From contig BLLK01000020.1 in the NCBI GenBank assembly GCA_021927905.1, forward strand, positions 1,984,001 to 2,048,000: a stretch of 64,000 nt of DNA, written 5' to 3'. Each line of letters starts with the position of its first letter. Position 1 is the stretch's first letter. This DNA comes from Chaetoceros tenuissimus. Lineage: Eukaryota; Bacillariophyta; Thalassiosirophyceae; Chaetocerotales; Chaetocerotaceae. A model generated the notes under the pieces. It was not told where the DNA came from, searched no databases, and worked only from the letters and a program-made list of their open reading frames with translations. The position numbers and the translations under genes are program-made. Below are positions 1 to 13,000 of the stretch, in pieces.

Positions 1-2323
1 GAAACAGCTTTGCTAGTCTAACAGCCATGTCCTTGTTTCCTGACTCGCAAGCACAATGGAGAGGTAAATTTCCCAAATTATCAAATTTTTTAATTGCAGT
101 TGAGGATGCTTTGATTAAGTCAGAGTTAAGCTTTTTGGGTGCAGGTTCATAATGATCATTCGTTTCAGATATTGTCCCAGCTCCATAGTAGCAGAGCTTA
201 TGCAAAAGAAATTGATTTGATGTGACATCAGTCATTTCTGCCAGCCACGGATTTGCAAGAATCAAGTATCCAACCTGATCCCACTGGCCCAGTTTCACTG
301 CGTCTATTGCTTGATTTAGTCTTTTTGAAATAATTGTAGGTGACATCATTAAACTACCAATGCGCGCCTGTTGCAAGGAATTGCAATTTTCTGATACATC
401 GCTCTGCCCATCTGTATCAATGACTGTGTTACTTGACTGCATTTGTAAAGCTATTTGTTGTATTTTTTGGTCGTAGACAGGATCGCTCTCCTCGGTGTAA
501 GCACTCTCCTCATAGCAATCCTCGTAAATGCCATTATGTTCGTCGTTGTAATCAGTATTTTTCACCTGATCTTTAATTATTTTTGACACTATAGATTTTG
601 ATCGCGAAGAGCTGTTTCTTTCGCCTTCATTCTTGTCATTTTTCATAGATATTGGAACTTTGCTTCTTTCGCTATCTTTGATATTATTCATAGAGTCTTC
701 GTCAAATTCACGAGAACACTTTTCACTGACAATAACATCATTTGAATCAGATGATTGGAACCTATCAACAATCTCCATTAACTTCATTTTCGCTGGTGAT
801 ATTTCTTTGTCGCTACTTTGAGCATCACTTCTACTGGTAGTATAAGTATGAAATGGATTAGATCGGCCGAAAAACTTGGAAGTGATGGGGCTCGTATTGT
901 CATTTTTTGAAGTATATTTCATCCATGATGCACCTCTATCGGCCAACTTATTACCGTTGACCTGTGCCCTAATTATTTCATTCCCAAACCTTTTCGAAGG
1001 ATCAGCTTCATGTTTTATTGTCGGAGACCTTTGTAAGTCAAAGTAGGCTCTACCGTCAATTGAAATTGCGCTGGTGATGTTAGTGGCTCTAGTCCATCGT
1101 TTGCTAGCTTTGATTATATTGTCATCATTCTTTTTCACACTACACATGAGGTTATAGGCCTCCTCAAATCGTCTCATCCTTTCTTCATCCTCATCTGCAG
1201 TCAAAACAATTGATCTCATTCCTCCAATACGCTTAAATCTCCTACCTCTCTTCTTGGATGACTTGTTTTTTGTTTTTAAGGAATTTTGTTTTTGATAAGA
1301 TGGTTTATCCACTGTATGAAATGTTTCTGTGAAATCGTCAAATGCCGCAGAATCAATAACTTGGCTCGATGAATTAAGCGATGATTCATCGTCTGATACA
1401 TACTCATCTTGTGGTCGCATTTCAAATCCATGTTCATGAATATATTTTCGCCTTTCAATAGTGCGTCGTTCTGAAACACGTAATAGAGCCCTTCTACCTT
1501 GACTCAAACGAAATTGGTCCTTGTACCTATTCCCATATCCTTTCAATTCTTTTGATGAATGTGTATCTTCGTCAATAAATTCGTCACCATCCCCATTTTT
1601 AGCACCATCTACATGTTGTAGGAATAGCGGATACTGCATGAGTTTTTCAATTCGCAACTTAGTCTCGGCAGCTCTTTTCTTTTGATGGAATTGAGACCAT
1701 CGCAATTGAGCTTCAGTTGGGACAATATGCACATATCCATGAGATTGAGATGTCCTTGGAGGTGTAGAACAATCATGTTTCATTGATTCTTTTGTACTTT
1801 CTTTTTCCTTCAATTGAATTGCTTCTTTTTTAGTTTGTTCAATACTCGTCCTGGCTCTGAAAGTTGGTTTTATGCCTAAAGTTTCTTCTTGTAAAGGGTA
1901 TGATTTCTCCGCATAATTATTATCATCATGTTTCTTTGATGATATTTTATCGTTTCCTATGTTTCTACAATATTTTGGGATACCTGAACTTTCTTGAAGT
2001 TGTTGAGTATGTGAATTCCCAAATTTTTCAGCCTCATTGAATTTTCCAAGCGGTTGATAGGCAAGGTTGTTTCGTCTCTTTGAATTAGAGTAAGAACTTC
2101 CACTCCCACTATTATCTCCGTCAAAAGACGCAGATGCAGTTGATATAGTTTCCGAGCATGAATGCAAGTTATTGCTTCTGTGCTTTGGTAAAAGTCCTAT
2201 TTTGCTTTTCATTCTTTGACTCTCATCCTCTTTCATGTCATCAAGAGATTCTTTCTCTGATGATATCATCATGGATTTCCTATACTTGTTGTGCAACGCA
2301 TGTTTCTCACGCAATTTCTTCAT
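1..2323 (-). CDS. Ankyrin-repeat protein, C-terminal part cut by window edge
   Basis: The minus strand is open in a single frame from about 2349 down to base 2, giving roughly 775 residues without a stop. The N-terminal two thirds are charged, Ser/Asn/Lys-rich and low in complexity. The last ~100 residues before the edge read as ankyrin repeats (helix-turn pattern, then GNLPLHCACESGNKDMAVRL at about 70-11). The first in-frame ATG is at 2323. An in-frame TGA lies just upstream inside TTGACAG, a plausible 3' splice site, so a short upstream exon (perhaps in 2371-2553) may supply the true start. Ankyrin repeats bind proteins; no catalytic domain is seen. It is divergent from the myosin gene, which has similar repeats. 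The C-terminus is missing. Confidence 0.75.
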   Translation of the reverse strand, partial: MKKLREKHALHNKYRKSMMISSEKESLDDMKEDESQRMKSKIGLLPKHRSNNLHSCSETISTASASFDGDNSGSGSSYSNSKRRNNLAYQPLGKFNEAEKFGNSHTQQLQESSGIPKYCRNIGNDKISSKKHDDNNYAEKSYPLQEETLGIKPTFRARTSIEQTKKEAIQLKEKESTKESMKHDCSTPPRTSQSHGYVHIVPTEAQLRWSQFHQKKRAAETKLRIEKLMQYPLFLQHVDGAKNGDGDEFIDEDTHSSKELKGYGNRYKDQFRLSQGRRALLRVSERRTIERRKYIHEHGFEMRPQDEYVSDDESSLNSSSQVIDSAAFDDFTETFHTVDKPSYQKQNSLKTKNKSSKKRGRRFKRIGGMRSIVLTADEDEERMRRFEEAYNLMCSVKKNDDNIIKASKRWTRATNITSAISIDGRAYFDLQRSPTIKHEADPSKRFGNEIIRAQVNGNKLADRGASWMKYTSKNDNTSPITSKFFGRSNPFHTYTTSRSDAQSSDKEISPAKMKLMEIVDRFQSSDSNDVIVSEKCSREFDEDSMNNIKDSERSKVPISMKNDKNEGERNSSSRSKSIVSKIIKDQVKNTDYNDEHNGIYEDCYEESAYTEESDPVYDQKIQQIALQMQSSNTVIDTDGQSDVSENCNSLQQARIGSLMMSPTIISKRLNQAIDAVKLGQWDQVGYLILANPWLAEMTDVTSNQFLLHKLCYYGAGTISETNDHYEPAPKKLNSDLIKASSTAIKKFDNLGNLPLHCACESGNKDMAVRLAKLF

Positions 2324-3084
2324 CTTTTTAGTTGGTTCATATGTCTGTCAATGCACATCAAGGTTAAGAACTACAATATGTAATATATACTCGTAATATG
2401 GTATAGATCTCGTCGATTAAGAACAACAAAACAGACTGCTTTGGGATTACTGTATAGAGGGTCTTGTAAAGATAAGGGACTCCTTAAAAGATTTATTAGT
2501 TGTGTTGTACTATGGCAGTAGTAAGGTACAATATTTTCATTTCTATTCTTCATTTTTTGTTGGTGGGCTGCTTGCTACTGCTACGTTCGTTCATGTAGAC
2601 TTGTAGACCTTGGATTACGTGTGAATGAGAGAAATTCCGCGCTTTGACATCAAAACCCATTACAAACTTAATCTTGAGTCTTAGATAATTTCACAGCTGG
2701 GCACATAGCCAAATTGTCTTTGCACGGTGAAAACGATATTTTGGCTCTCTTCCATTCAAAACAACCGTGGAGAAGCACGCAAGCAGAGCACACATTTGAA
2801 TTTTGTTTCTTCTTTGGCCGTTATTGCATGAATTTTAAATTGAAATCTCCAAAGTTTTGTAACAACATTGAACACAGTGTCATCTGATCATTACATTTCA
2901 TTCATTTGTAATTGACAAAGTAAAGGCGCACCTTGCAGCCAACACAACGTGAGACTCAACACGAATAAAACAACGTGCAGCGAGTCAATTGAATTGGAAA
3001 CGAAAATTGTAACGAGACAAGGCAACACGATCTCAAGAAAGCATATCGAAAATAAAGTCATAGAATCAATCATTCTATAGAACT
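2324..3084. other. Divergent intergenic region
   Basis: About 760 bp separate the ankyrin gene (minus) from the myosin gene (plus), so it presumably holds both promoters. An upstream exon of the ankyrin gene could lie in 2371-2553. No RNA gene or repeat was recognised. Confidence 0.5.
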
Positions 3085-6000
3085 ATGGAAGTCGGGGCTC
3101 ATGTATGGCTACGATCCGAGTCCTCTCGATGGGGATGGGTACCTGCAATGATAACAAAGAAAGAAGATGGGTTTTTGAATAAAGTGCCAGTGATCAATCT
3201 GACTCTTTCAAATGATCCCATGTTTGAAGCTACAGATGGCCAATCGCCTTCCCATAGGAATCAATGGGGAGGTGGCTATGACTCTCAGCAACGATTTCAA
3301 AGAGTTGTCACCGTTGACCCTGAGCAACTCAAAACTGCTGATCACTCAGACATCAAGCTCAGAAATTTACCGAGATCCTATCAACTGAATGGAGCTCAGT
3401 CTCCCAACAATAGCCTTCTAGGAAGTCCTTCTAGTCTCCAGTCAGAGGATGCTGTAGTAGGAGGAGTAGATGACCTTATTGGTTTGACTCACTTGCACGA
3501 ACCTGCTATCCTTCATGCATTGCGACAAAGATACGACTCAAATATTATCTACACTTCAACTGGTCCTATCCTTATTGCTGTCAACCCTTTCAAAGATATG
3601 CCCCTGTACACTGATGAAGTTATGCAAATGTATAGAATGCAAGGAGAAAAGGGAACAAATGCTGCTGCACTCATGGAAGGACAGACTCCCTTCAAGAGAC
3701 GTACCAATGACGCTCTTATGAAGAAAATGAACAAAACCAAAAGTAGTAGACTGCCTCCTCATGCTTATCAAAGTGCTGATGATGCGTACCGTGCTATGAT
3801 GAGAGGAATGGAAAACAATGTTCTTATTGGAGGTGAGCAGATGCCTATCAACCAAAGTATCCTTGTCAGTGGAGAAAGTGGTGCAGGAAAAACTGTCACC
3901 ACTAAAATTGTTTTGAATTACCTCGCAATGTTGTCCAAGGTTGCAACTAGAAATGCTGGAGACGATGTAGTTGCAAACGATACAGTTTCCATTGAGCAGC
4001 AAGTTTTGCAGTCAAATCCAATTCTTGAATCATTTGGAAATGCGAGAACTATTCGTAATGACAATTCCTCAAGATTTGGAAAGTACATTGACATTCAATT
4101 TTGCCCGTCTGGAAAGCTTACTGGAGCAAGTATTGAAACCTATCTATTGGAGAAGGTTCGTCTCATTCACCCTGGGCAGAATGAAAGAAACTACCACGTG
4201 TTTTATCAATTTTTAAGTGGTGCAACACAGGATGAAAAGGTGAAATTCATGGTCGATGATATGACATGTGAAGATTTCAATCTCTTATCTCAAACTGGAG
4301 AATTCGGAAGAAGAGATGGTATCAGTGATAAGGAAACCCATCTAGCAATGAGGAAGGCAATGGTGAGTATTTTAATTTATGTTGAGAATTGAGTAGCAGA
4401 ATAATCACTGACTTTATTTGTAACACAAATAGACCACAATTGGTTTCTCCAAGAGCACACAAGATGCACTTATGCGCCTAGTCGTATTTGTTCTTTTCGC
4501 AGGAAATATGAAATTTCATGAAGAAAGTGATGAAGCATGCTCTCTTGTCGCAGATGAGTCTGCACATACTGCTGCAGCGCTTTTGGGGGTCGAATTTGAA
4601 GACCTAGCATCAGCATTGACCTCGAGAACCATCAATGCAGTTCATGAAAGTATTGAAAAATCCCTTAATATTGAGCAAGCACGAAAAGCACAAGAAGCTC
4701 TTATTAAATCAGTTTATGGAGGAGCTTTTGATTACATCGTTGAGAAAGTTAACAACAGTATTCATAAATCGAGTAACGCGAAGAAGGGGGCTTCGATTGG
4801 AGTCTTAGATATTTTTGGCTTTGAGACTTTCCAGAGCAACAATTTTGAACAATTGTGTATCAACTATACAAACGAGGCACTTCAGCAACAATTTAACAAG
4901 TATGTCTTCAAACTTGAGCAACTTGAATATGAAAAAGAAGGTATTCTGTGGAAGTACATTGCATTCCCAGACAACCAGGATGTTCTTGACCTCATTGACA
5001 TGAAGCACTCTGGAATCTTGGCCATATTGGATGAACAGTGTATTGTTCCAAAATCTACTGATCAGAAGTTTACTAGATACTTATATTCCAAGGCTGATAG
5101 TCATAAGAGATTTTCTGCTTCTTCTGCTCAACGTGTTCGACACATGTTCAGTATTGAACATTATGCAGGAAAGGTGGAATACAATACTGAAAACTGGTTA
5201 GAGAAAAATAAAGATGAACTCCCTGCCAAATCTGCAAAACTTTTGGAAGGATCCAATTTTAACCTTCTCTCCCGTGTCAGAAGATACATTAGATCTGAAG
5301 TGAGAAAGGATAGAGGGGCAGTTAGAGGTTCCATCATCACAAAGTCGGTTGGTGCTCAGTTCGCTGCTCAGTTGAAGACCTTGCGCTCAAGAATTGACGT
5401 TACTACTCCTCACTACATCAGATGTTTGAAGCCGAATGATGAACTAGTTCCTAATACCTTTGAACCAAAGAACATTGTTGAACAATTGCGATGTGGTGGT
5501 GTACTTGAAGCTGTCAGAGTTTCTCGTGCAGGTTATCCTACACGATATCCTCACGATGTATTTTTAGCTAGATACTACATTCTAGGAGATTCAAGAGATA
5601 AGTCTCCTGTTTCACCAATTGCAAATGTTGCCAAGTGGTTTGGAAGTAAGGAAGAAAAATTGAAGAAGCTTATATCTAAGATTGCATATGAAATTTGGGA
5701 AGCTGATCAACAAATGTTAAATAACATCAGAGAAGCTGAGAAAGCACAAAATGAACTTCAATCACCAAAAGTAAGTATACCAATCCTGCATTTTTCGCGT
5801 CTTCTAAGACTATTCTCGCTCACTTTATTTTAGCACCACAAGCACCCAAATACCCCAGTTTATTTCAAGGGTTCTTCGATTGTCAATGGTCCTCAGTCCC
5901 TAGCTGTACAGAGCTCTGTTCAAACCCCTCCAGAAAAGCGTGGACTTGCCAAGAGACAAAACAACCGTCTCTCCTTCGATACTATCAAGGAGCGTGCTGA

Positions 6001-9000
6001 GCACAGCTCAAACTTGACAAGACCTCAAACAAAAGAGAAGTTTCTGAGCCTTGACTTTGTGTCAAGGTGTGCAGTCGCTGGTCTGCAGCTTGGACGTACA
6101 AAAGTATTCCTTCGTCGAGAAGCATTTGATAGAATTGAAGCTTTAAGATCTGGTAAATTCTTCGGAAGTGCAGTAAAAATTCAGGCTCTATATAAAGGAA
6201 GATTGGTACGAAGACAGTTTCTCCAGATGCGTGCTGCAGCTATCGTGATCCAGTCTATTGCTCGCCAGTACATTGAGGTCAATAGAAGATATGACGAAGA
6301 ATATGCTGCTATCGTGATTCAGCGAGCGTTCAGAAAATCTCTCTTCAGAGGGCAATTCCATGCATTTTCGCTTGAGCATCACTCGGCAACTCTGATTCAG
6401 GCCGCAGTTCGTGGTTTCCTCGGAAGAGTCGTCTACTGGAAGGCTCAAAATGCAATAATTGTCTTACAAGCGGCTTTCCGTGGCAGACAAGAAAGAGCAC
6501 GTTTCCTTGCCAAGAGAATAATGCGTCAGGAAGAGCAAGAAGCTGCTTTGTCTCCAGTTGTTAATGCCATAGTCCCATCACCTATCAAAGAAATGGCTGT
6601 GGTACCATCACCTATCAACCAAATTGAGATGCAAGCACCTTCAGGTGCTACAATGGCTGATCTTTATCGTTACATCCATGAGAAGGATTGGAACAACGCA
6701 GAGAAAGTTCTCGATAGAAATCCCGATCTTGCACAGACTGTTGATCCTGAAAGTGGTGAGCTCCCGCTTCATGTCATAGCGAGAAACAATGGAGCCTGGG
6801 CATTATTTGTAGATCTTGTTTTAGTACTGAATCCGAAGGCTCTTGCTCATAGAGATAATATGGGCGCTCTTCCAATCCACCATGCTGCAGCAAATGACAA
6901 TATTGCTGCTCTTGAAATCATATATGATGCCTACAAAGATGGAATCAATGAAACTGATAATAGAGGGCGATTACCTCTTCATGTTGCAGCACAGTTTGAC
7001 TCTGTAGATGCTGTCAAATTTCTTCTTGCTCATTCTCCTGAAGGTGCATTTACAATGATTTCGAGGCCTGCTGATGGATCTGGTGGGGGTTTGCCTCTTC
7101 ACGTTGCTTGCAGAAACTATGCTTCTATTGGAGTCATTACAGCACTTCTTGCGGAGAATTTTGCGTCTGCGAAAAAGGCTGATGAGAACGGTGATTTACC
7201 TATTCATCTTTTGCTCAAATGTGGAGAGGTTGTTGATCCAGTTGTTGTCAAAACTTTGCTAACTTGTTTCCAATCTGCTGCGTCCAGGACTGACATGAAT
7301 GGAGATTTGCCTCTTTCAATTGCCATCAAAAACCGATGCAAACCTTTGGTTGTTACTAATATCTTAACACAGTATCCTAATGCAGCAAGTACTTTGAATG
7401 GTGAAGGGCAGAGCCCTCTCCATCTCGCTTTTGAGAATGATGCGGATGATAGAACAATTCTCGGGCTTTTGAACCACGCTCCTGAGTTTGCTACATTACA
7501 AGACAAGAAGACAGGACTGCGACCTATTCAAGTTGCAACTCAAAGAGAACACACACATTTCATTGTGCACAACCTTCTCAAACGTGATATGCCAATTGAC
7601 CTTGAAGAGAAAGTTAGAGCTCAATTATTGCCTCATCATTTTTCTTGGAATCATGTCGTTTCGAATACCCACGATTTGTATCATCAGGTTGTAACTAAAA
7701 TTCTTCAGTCGTGTACTCAACCTCAAGTTTTGGCTCTTGCTCATGTCGAGGGACCAGATGGAAAGATCGCACTTGCATCAGCAACGACAGTTTGCAAACA
7801 CGAACTTCGTGTCATGCTTCGTCTCTTCAACACTTTGGAGGTTGTTAATCAGCGTCCAGCGTACACTAATCCAATCAGTGATACTCAGATCTTCTATGCG
7901 TTACGATATGAACCACCTGTAATGCAGAGTAGTGCTTTCACAATCTTACATGAAGAGAAGAAAGACCAAGCACTTAACAACTACGTTGAGGATTTTGATG
8001 ATATGTCAGTGACTTCTGCACTCTCGAGACAAAGTATGCGCTCAACTCTTTCAAGTCGCTCTCAGCAAAGTGTTGACGATAAACTTCGTCAGATCCGTAA
8101 AGAGAAAGGTCAGCAAGTTATTGCAAAGCTAACTTCTAGATCTGATGTTGTTGAACGCGAACTGAAGGTGCGCAAAGATTACCAACTCTCTCGGCATTAC
8201 GTACCAGCAATCATTAGTGTTCATCACACTGTACAACATGCTGCTTATTCAGAAGCTATGGCAGAACCTGGATACTGCATTACTATGGAAGGTGCAGATA
8301 CCACTGCTGAGAATCTGATGTTAGATTTGAGGAAAGTAGGCAAACCATTCCCTGTGAAGGCACTGAAAAGAATTGGAATCTCTCTCTTGCATATGCATGA
8401 GCACAACCTTGTTCATTGCGACTTTGGTACTCACAATATTGGCAAATTTGGCAACCGCTGGAAGTTACTAGGAGTTGGCGGAAGTGTACAAATTGGACAG
8501 CCAACCAATCCTAACAGAGGCTTCTACCATCCTCCTGATGCCATCATTGTAGAAAATAAACGTGCAGCAATCGGAAAGAAAGCTGTTTCTGCGGTAGTTG
8601 TCTCTATTAAGGCTCATTCTTCGTATGATGTTTGGGCTTTTGGAGTTGTACTTTATGAGGCTATTTCAGGTATCCCGCTCGGACCATATGCATGTAGAGG
8701 AAAGAGAGCTATGACATCAAATGAAGTGGCCAAAATTGGTGAATGGGACGAACATAGTTTGAAGAAGGCAATAAAGTATTTACCTGACAATATTAATGAT
8801 GAGGCCAGGTCGTTGTTGAAGAAACTTTTGCACTTTGACATCGACGAAAGATACACTAACATGAGACAGGTCTTAGAGCATCCATTCTTTTCAACAAGTT
8901 CAAGCCAATCATCCGCAACTAGAACAACCGCCATTCGCTCACCTTCGAAAACAGCAAATCTTCCTCAGTCTACTCGACCAGAATCTGTCGAAGCAAATTT

Positions 9001-9178
9001 CCAAAAAACAGGAGGCAAAATGCCAGTTATTGTAGACGAAAATTCAGTAAACGGTACTTCTAGAAGAAGTTCTACTAAGTATGGCAACGATTCCGACAAT
9101 TCATCTGTCTCAAGCTCGAAGAAGTCAATCTTTAGAAATCCCTTCAAGAATAAAAAGGCTTTGAAGAATAGAGTCTAA
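3085..9178 (+). CDS. Myosin heavy chain with IQ, ankyrin and kinase-like tail
   Basis: Three exons, 3085-4362, 4433-5770 and 5834-9178, join in frame to 1986 residues. The introns are 70 and 63 bp and GT-AG (GTGAGT...AATAG; GTAAGT...TTTAG). The motor shows the P-loop GESGAGKT (263-270), switch I NDNSSRFGKY (~325) and switch II DIFGFE (~552), so ATPase residues are intact. About five IQ motifs follow (985-1105), which would bind calmodulin-like light chains. Next are roughly eight ankyrin repeats (1145-1450), then a protein-kinase-like fold (about 1640-1890) and a Ser/Lys-rich tail. In the kinase-like part HRD reads HCD and no DFG is visible, so it is probably a pseudokinase. The converter carries a ~100-residue insert. 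Expected role: actin-based transport or anchoring. The class is not assigned; diatom myosins form lineage-specific classes. Confidence 0.92.
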
Positions 9179-9469
9179 ATTCCTAGAAAAATGTAATATA
9201 GTAAATACTCTCTTTCACCTACTCTTCCTCTCCTCTATTTAGTAGGTACTTTGATAATTGTTTCTAGCCACCTCATTATTATTTGTATATTATGCCCTGT
9301 GGGAAAATGAGCTTGGTAACCTCTCTATTTATCTCTAGCAAAGTAAACAATCCAACGTTGATATGAATGTCCTGGTCACCATGAATTATAGGTAATAGGG
9401 ATGTCTTGTCACTAATACCATTTACAGACACAGCTAACATACGTTAACGAAATAGGGTTGGTTCAAGCA
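9179..9469 (+). other. 3' flank of myosin gene
   Basis: A pyrimidine-rich, AT-rich stretch follows the myosin stop codon. No gene or repeat is seen before the degraded transposon copy begins. Confidence 0.4.
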
Positions 9470-9895
9470 GTTATGTCAACAAGTGACCTCACATCAGCTG
9501 ACGGAATACGTCTGGAAAAAGGATTCCATCTCGAAATTCCCTCGAAGAGACTAGCATCCACTCAAAATCAAGACGAAGACTCGGTTTAGCGGAACGGAAG
9601 TAAAAAAGGCTCAGATGGAGACATTGTAGAAGGTTCGCTGCACGGAAGCACCTCTTTCTCACTTAACTTTCAGAGCGATGAACTATCTTCCGCTGGAACA
9701 CCTTTGACTCGATGGACATTGCAACATGAGACAGACTGACTATCTCATTGGAACTGGTTCAGGTCACTACATAGCACCAAATTGCGGTATAGAGAAGATG
9801 GTATTGGTTTACCTAAAATAAATTTCAGAATATATAACACAAGATTACTAAGATTATGAATACCTAAAAAGGTTTCGTCTTACAGCCAAATGGTA
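9470..9895 (+). mobile_element. Degraded older LINE-like copy, left part
   Basis: In broken plus-strand frames this stretch encodes peptides matching the middle of the intact minus-strand element next door. TSDLTSADGIRL here corresponds to ISDITTADGRRI in the element, and HWNWFRSLHSTKLRYREDGI to QWNWFRTRDGTRLLYREDDI. Stops and shifts interrupt it. The older copy resumes at about 13650, so the younger element was inserted into it. Confidence 0.75.
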
Positions 9896-10036
9896 TCTTT
9901 TAAAATCTCACTGTTGAAATACGGCCCTAAGCGATCATGCGCTAAGTGTCCGCACTTCTAAAGAAGAGAGCTAGATTCCCGCTCCTTCAGCAACCTATGT
10001 TGCCGAACAAGAGGAGTCTGAGCATGCTATCAAAGC

Positions 10037-13000
10037 CTATGTCCTTTTGATTGGATCGAGACCGATCCATTCTCTGAGTATGTCATTATGTGAAAACTCA
10101 TCGACAGGAGCATCCATGTGTGCTTCTCTAGCTGAGCGAATAAGTAAGAGCCATTCCTTTTTTGTTTCGGTAGAAAGATCTTGTATAGTGTTAGGGTCCA
10201 AACGAAAGTGATGTGAATAAATAGAACGTGGTAGGGATCGTAAGCCCCTGCTTAATTCTATTTTGATTGACCGTTCCAGGGATTCTAGACCCCTAAATTC
10301 ATCAATGGTGCTAGTATTGTGGAGCAGCCTATTACGTTCTGCCCACATTTGGTATGTCATGTTCCAAAGTTTGGTAATGACATGCTTAGCCCAAGCCGTA
10401 CCCGTACGTCTGGACTGAAGCTGATTGTAATAAGTATGTTGATAACGGATTATATCCTTGTGTATGAATCCCAAAATGGTTGAATACCAACCAACATTGT
10501 TCTGTTTAGAAGCTATTGGAAGGAAATCTCTGGATAGGTTAACTGGTATAATGCCTCTATCGGGATTGTCCATCCAACTTCGAATGCCGGCAACTAAGAA
10601 ATTTCTTAGCTGAGGTTCTGTGTCAATGGAAGCCATGAAAGTGTCGAATTCTGTGAGCAATGTCTCTCTGAAGCAGTTTGTATCGGGACAGGACATAAGG
10701 TGTACAGTAGTCTCTTCTGCTATCTTACAACAAGGGCAAAGGCTTGTGTTGGAATGTTGTCTCTTTTCAAGATTTGTTCCTGTAGGGAGATCATTTGCCA
10801 TAAGTTTGGTAATAAAACGATTTTGTTTGAAGGAGCGTTCCTTGCGCGCGCGTCGTATACTTGTCCAACCTATGTCTTGTTGAAGAATTGTGGAGGAGAC
10901 TCCAGTCACTTCAGACCAGTAATCACAGACTGTGCGTTTATCCAAAACTGAAGTAATCGCTGGAGTCAAATTAGAGGTGATATTGACTGCATCGATTTTG
11001 ATTGTGGAGATGCCGACCTCTCTGGAAAAATCTGTTGGTGGTAGGGCTGTAAAGTAATATGTTGCTATTTCTTTAGCATAATCATCTGCAATACAGTTCA
11101 GATGTTCCAAAAAGGTAAGGGGTCTATAAAGTTCATCAGCGTGTCCTTTGACCTTTGTAGGTTGTGGGGAGTATGGAACTTCTTCCCATAGTTCTATCAG
11201 TGATGAAATAAGATCCACAGAAGTGGTAGAGGACTTCAGATGAAAGCGTTTAAGATGGAGACACTCGACTGCACTATCATTATCACTGGCTGAAATGATG
11301 GAAGCTTGTGTTGGCTGTAGTAGGGGAGTTAGAGCTTCTATGCAGTTGACAATACCCACTAAGGATCCTATTTCACCTCTGTAGGAGTTGAGATCTTTTT
11401 CTAATCCTGGAATGTAGCCACCCCCTTTAATCCACTGCATGCCATCCTGGGAGCAGATGATCCAACCGCTTGTACAGATATTCATATGTTCAAAGTATGA
11501 GCCATCACCTACACAAAGGGCAGTACCATCCGCTATGTCCCGTAGTAAAATATCTATATCATCACTCATCTTGATAAATTGAAACAAGTACGGAATACGT
11601 GGCAAGTAGATGGTGTAACGTCCCAGCCTCATTGTTTCTCTGTTACTATTCAGGAGGGTGAACACGGAAGAGGTCTGAGTGACATGTGAGAATTCTCCAT
11701 CGTATTCTACTGTCACTCTTTCAATTGTATTTGGGTCTGGGCGTTGTGCTGCATTGTGATCTGTAGTAAATCTCGTTCGGCTTTGGAGATGTTGACTATA
11801 AGAGAACCAAATGTCATCTTCCCGGTATAAAAGGCGAGTACCATCCCTCGTGCGAAACCAATTCCATTGATCAATCCAATCGGAGGCTGATTCAAGTTGC
11901 CATTGATAAAGAGTATGATACATGTTAATGCCTTGGGGAAAAATCATATGCATTGCTTTAATCCAGACTTTATAGTCTTTTGATCGAATATCATGTTTGT
12001 CAGGCCAATTGAAGTTATTCCTGTCTCCTTCAAAGACTGAGCGATGCAAAAACACAGGATCTATCCGTCTACCGTCGGCAGTTGTAATATCACTGATAGT
12101 AATAACACCATGTGACATACGAACTTCATTGATTTTTCTCATCTCACCTTTTGTCAAGGGAAGAGTGGATACGACATCCATTATAGCTTTATCCCCTTGC
12201 CGTTTTCCTTTCAGTTCAAAGTGTTTAGGACAAATTTGAATATTGTTCTTGACAAGGAAGACAGCTGTGTAATATATCCAGGAATGAGGGGAACACCATT
12301 TCAAAGCCTTCTTTAGAGTTGATAACGTCCAGATCGATCCAAAGAGACCTGCTTCAAGAACAAATTGCTCAATATTCAATTGAAGTAAAGTTGTAGTCGG
12401 TGATTCTTTCCATGTATGCATTACCAGGGCTGAAACTTTAAGGACACCCGATTGCTGGAATATGTTCATGGCGCCTGCTCCAAAATATGCTGAAGAAGTC
12501 TGACGGAAAATTCTGCGCAGTGTCGAGCTATAGCCTGACTTTTGGCAAGCAAGCTTTATGGCTGGGGCAAAGATCTTGGTACATTCCTTTTCCGTAAAAG
12601 TATGTGCCAATAGGATATACTCTATTTGTTTTGTGATTGTAATTTGGAAGGTGTGCCATATTACCTCTTGTGTACAGGATCCTGCTCGAACTAAACTAGT
12701 CCATTCAGCCACTTTTTTTTGAAGAATCTCGATTTGAGTAGATCTGTCGCCATTCATAGCCATCCACACTCCAAGCATCTCTGCAGCTTCCTTACATTGA
12801 AGACGGTCCAACGTGCATCTGTTGCCGTTCTTGTCGAGAACTGATAGCTCTGCATCTCCAATATCTGGGTCGAAGGCTTTCCACTTTCCCTTTTCTTTAC
12901 GATAATCGATAATATAAAAGTAGGATTTATTGGTTTCAATAGCTCCTCCAGTTACTGCCATTAGGTCTTTCCATTCATCTAGAAGAATTTGGGTCTTTTC

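Noticed and set aside
3556-4002. Minus-strand frame of 148 residues inside the myosin exon
   Set aside because: Antisense shadow of the motor domain. The sense strand carries the P-loop and conserved motor motifs.
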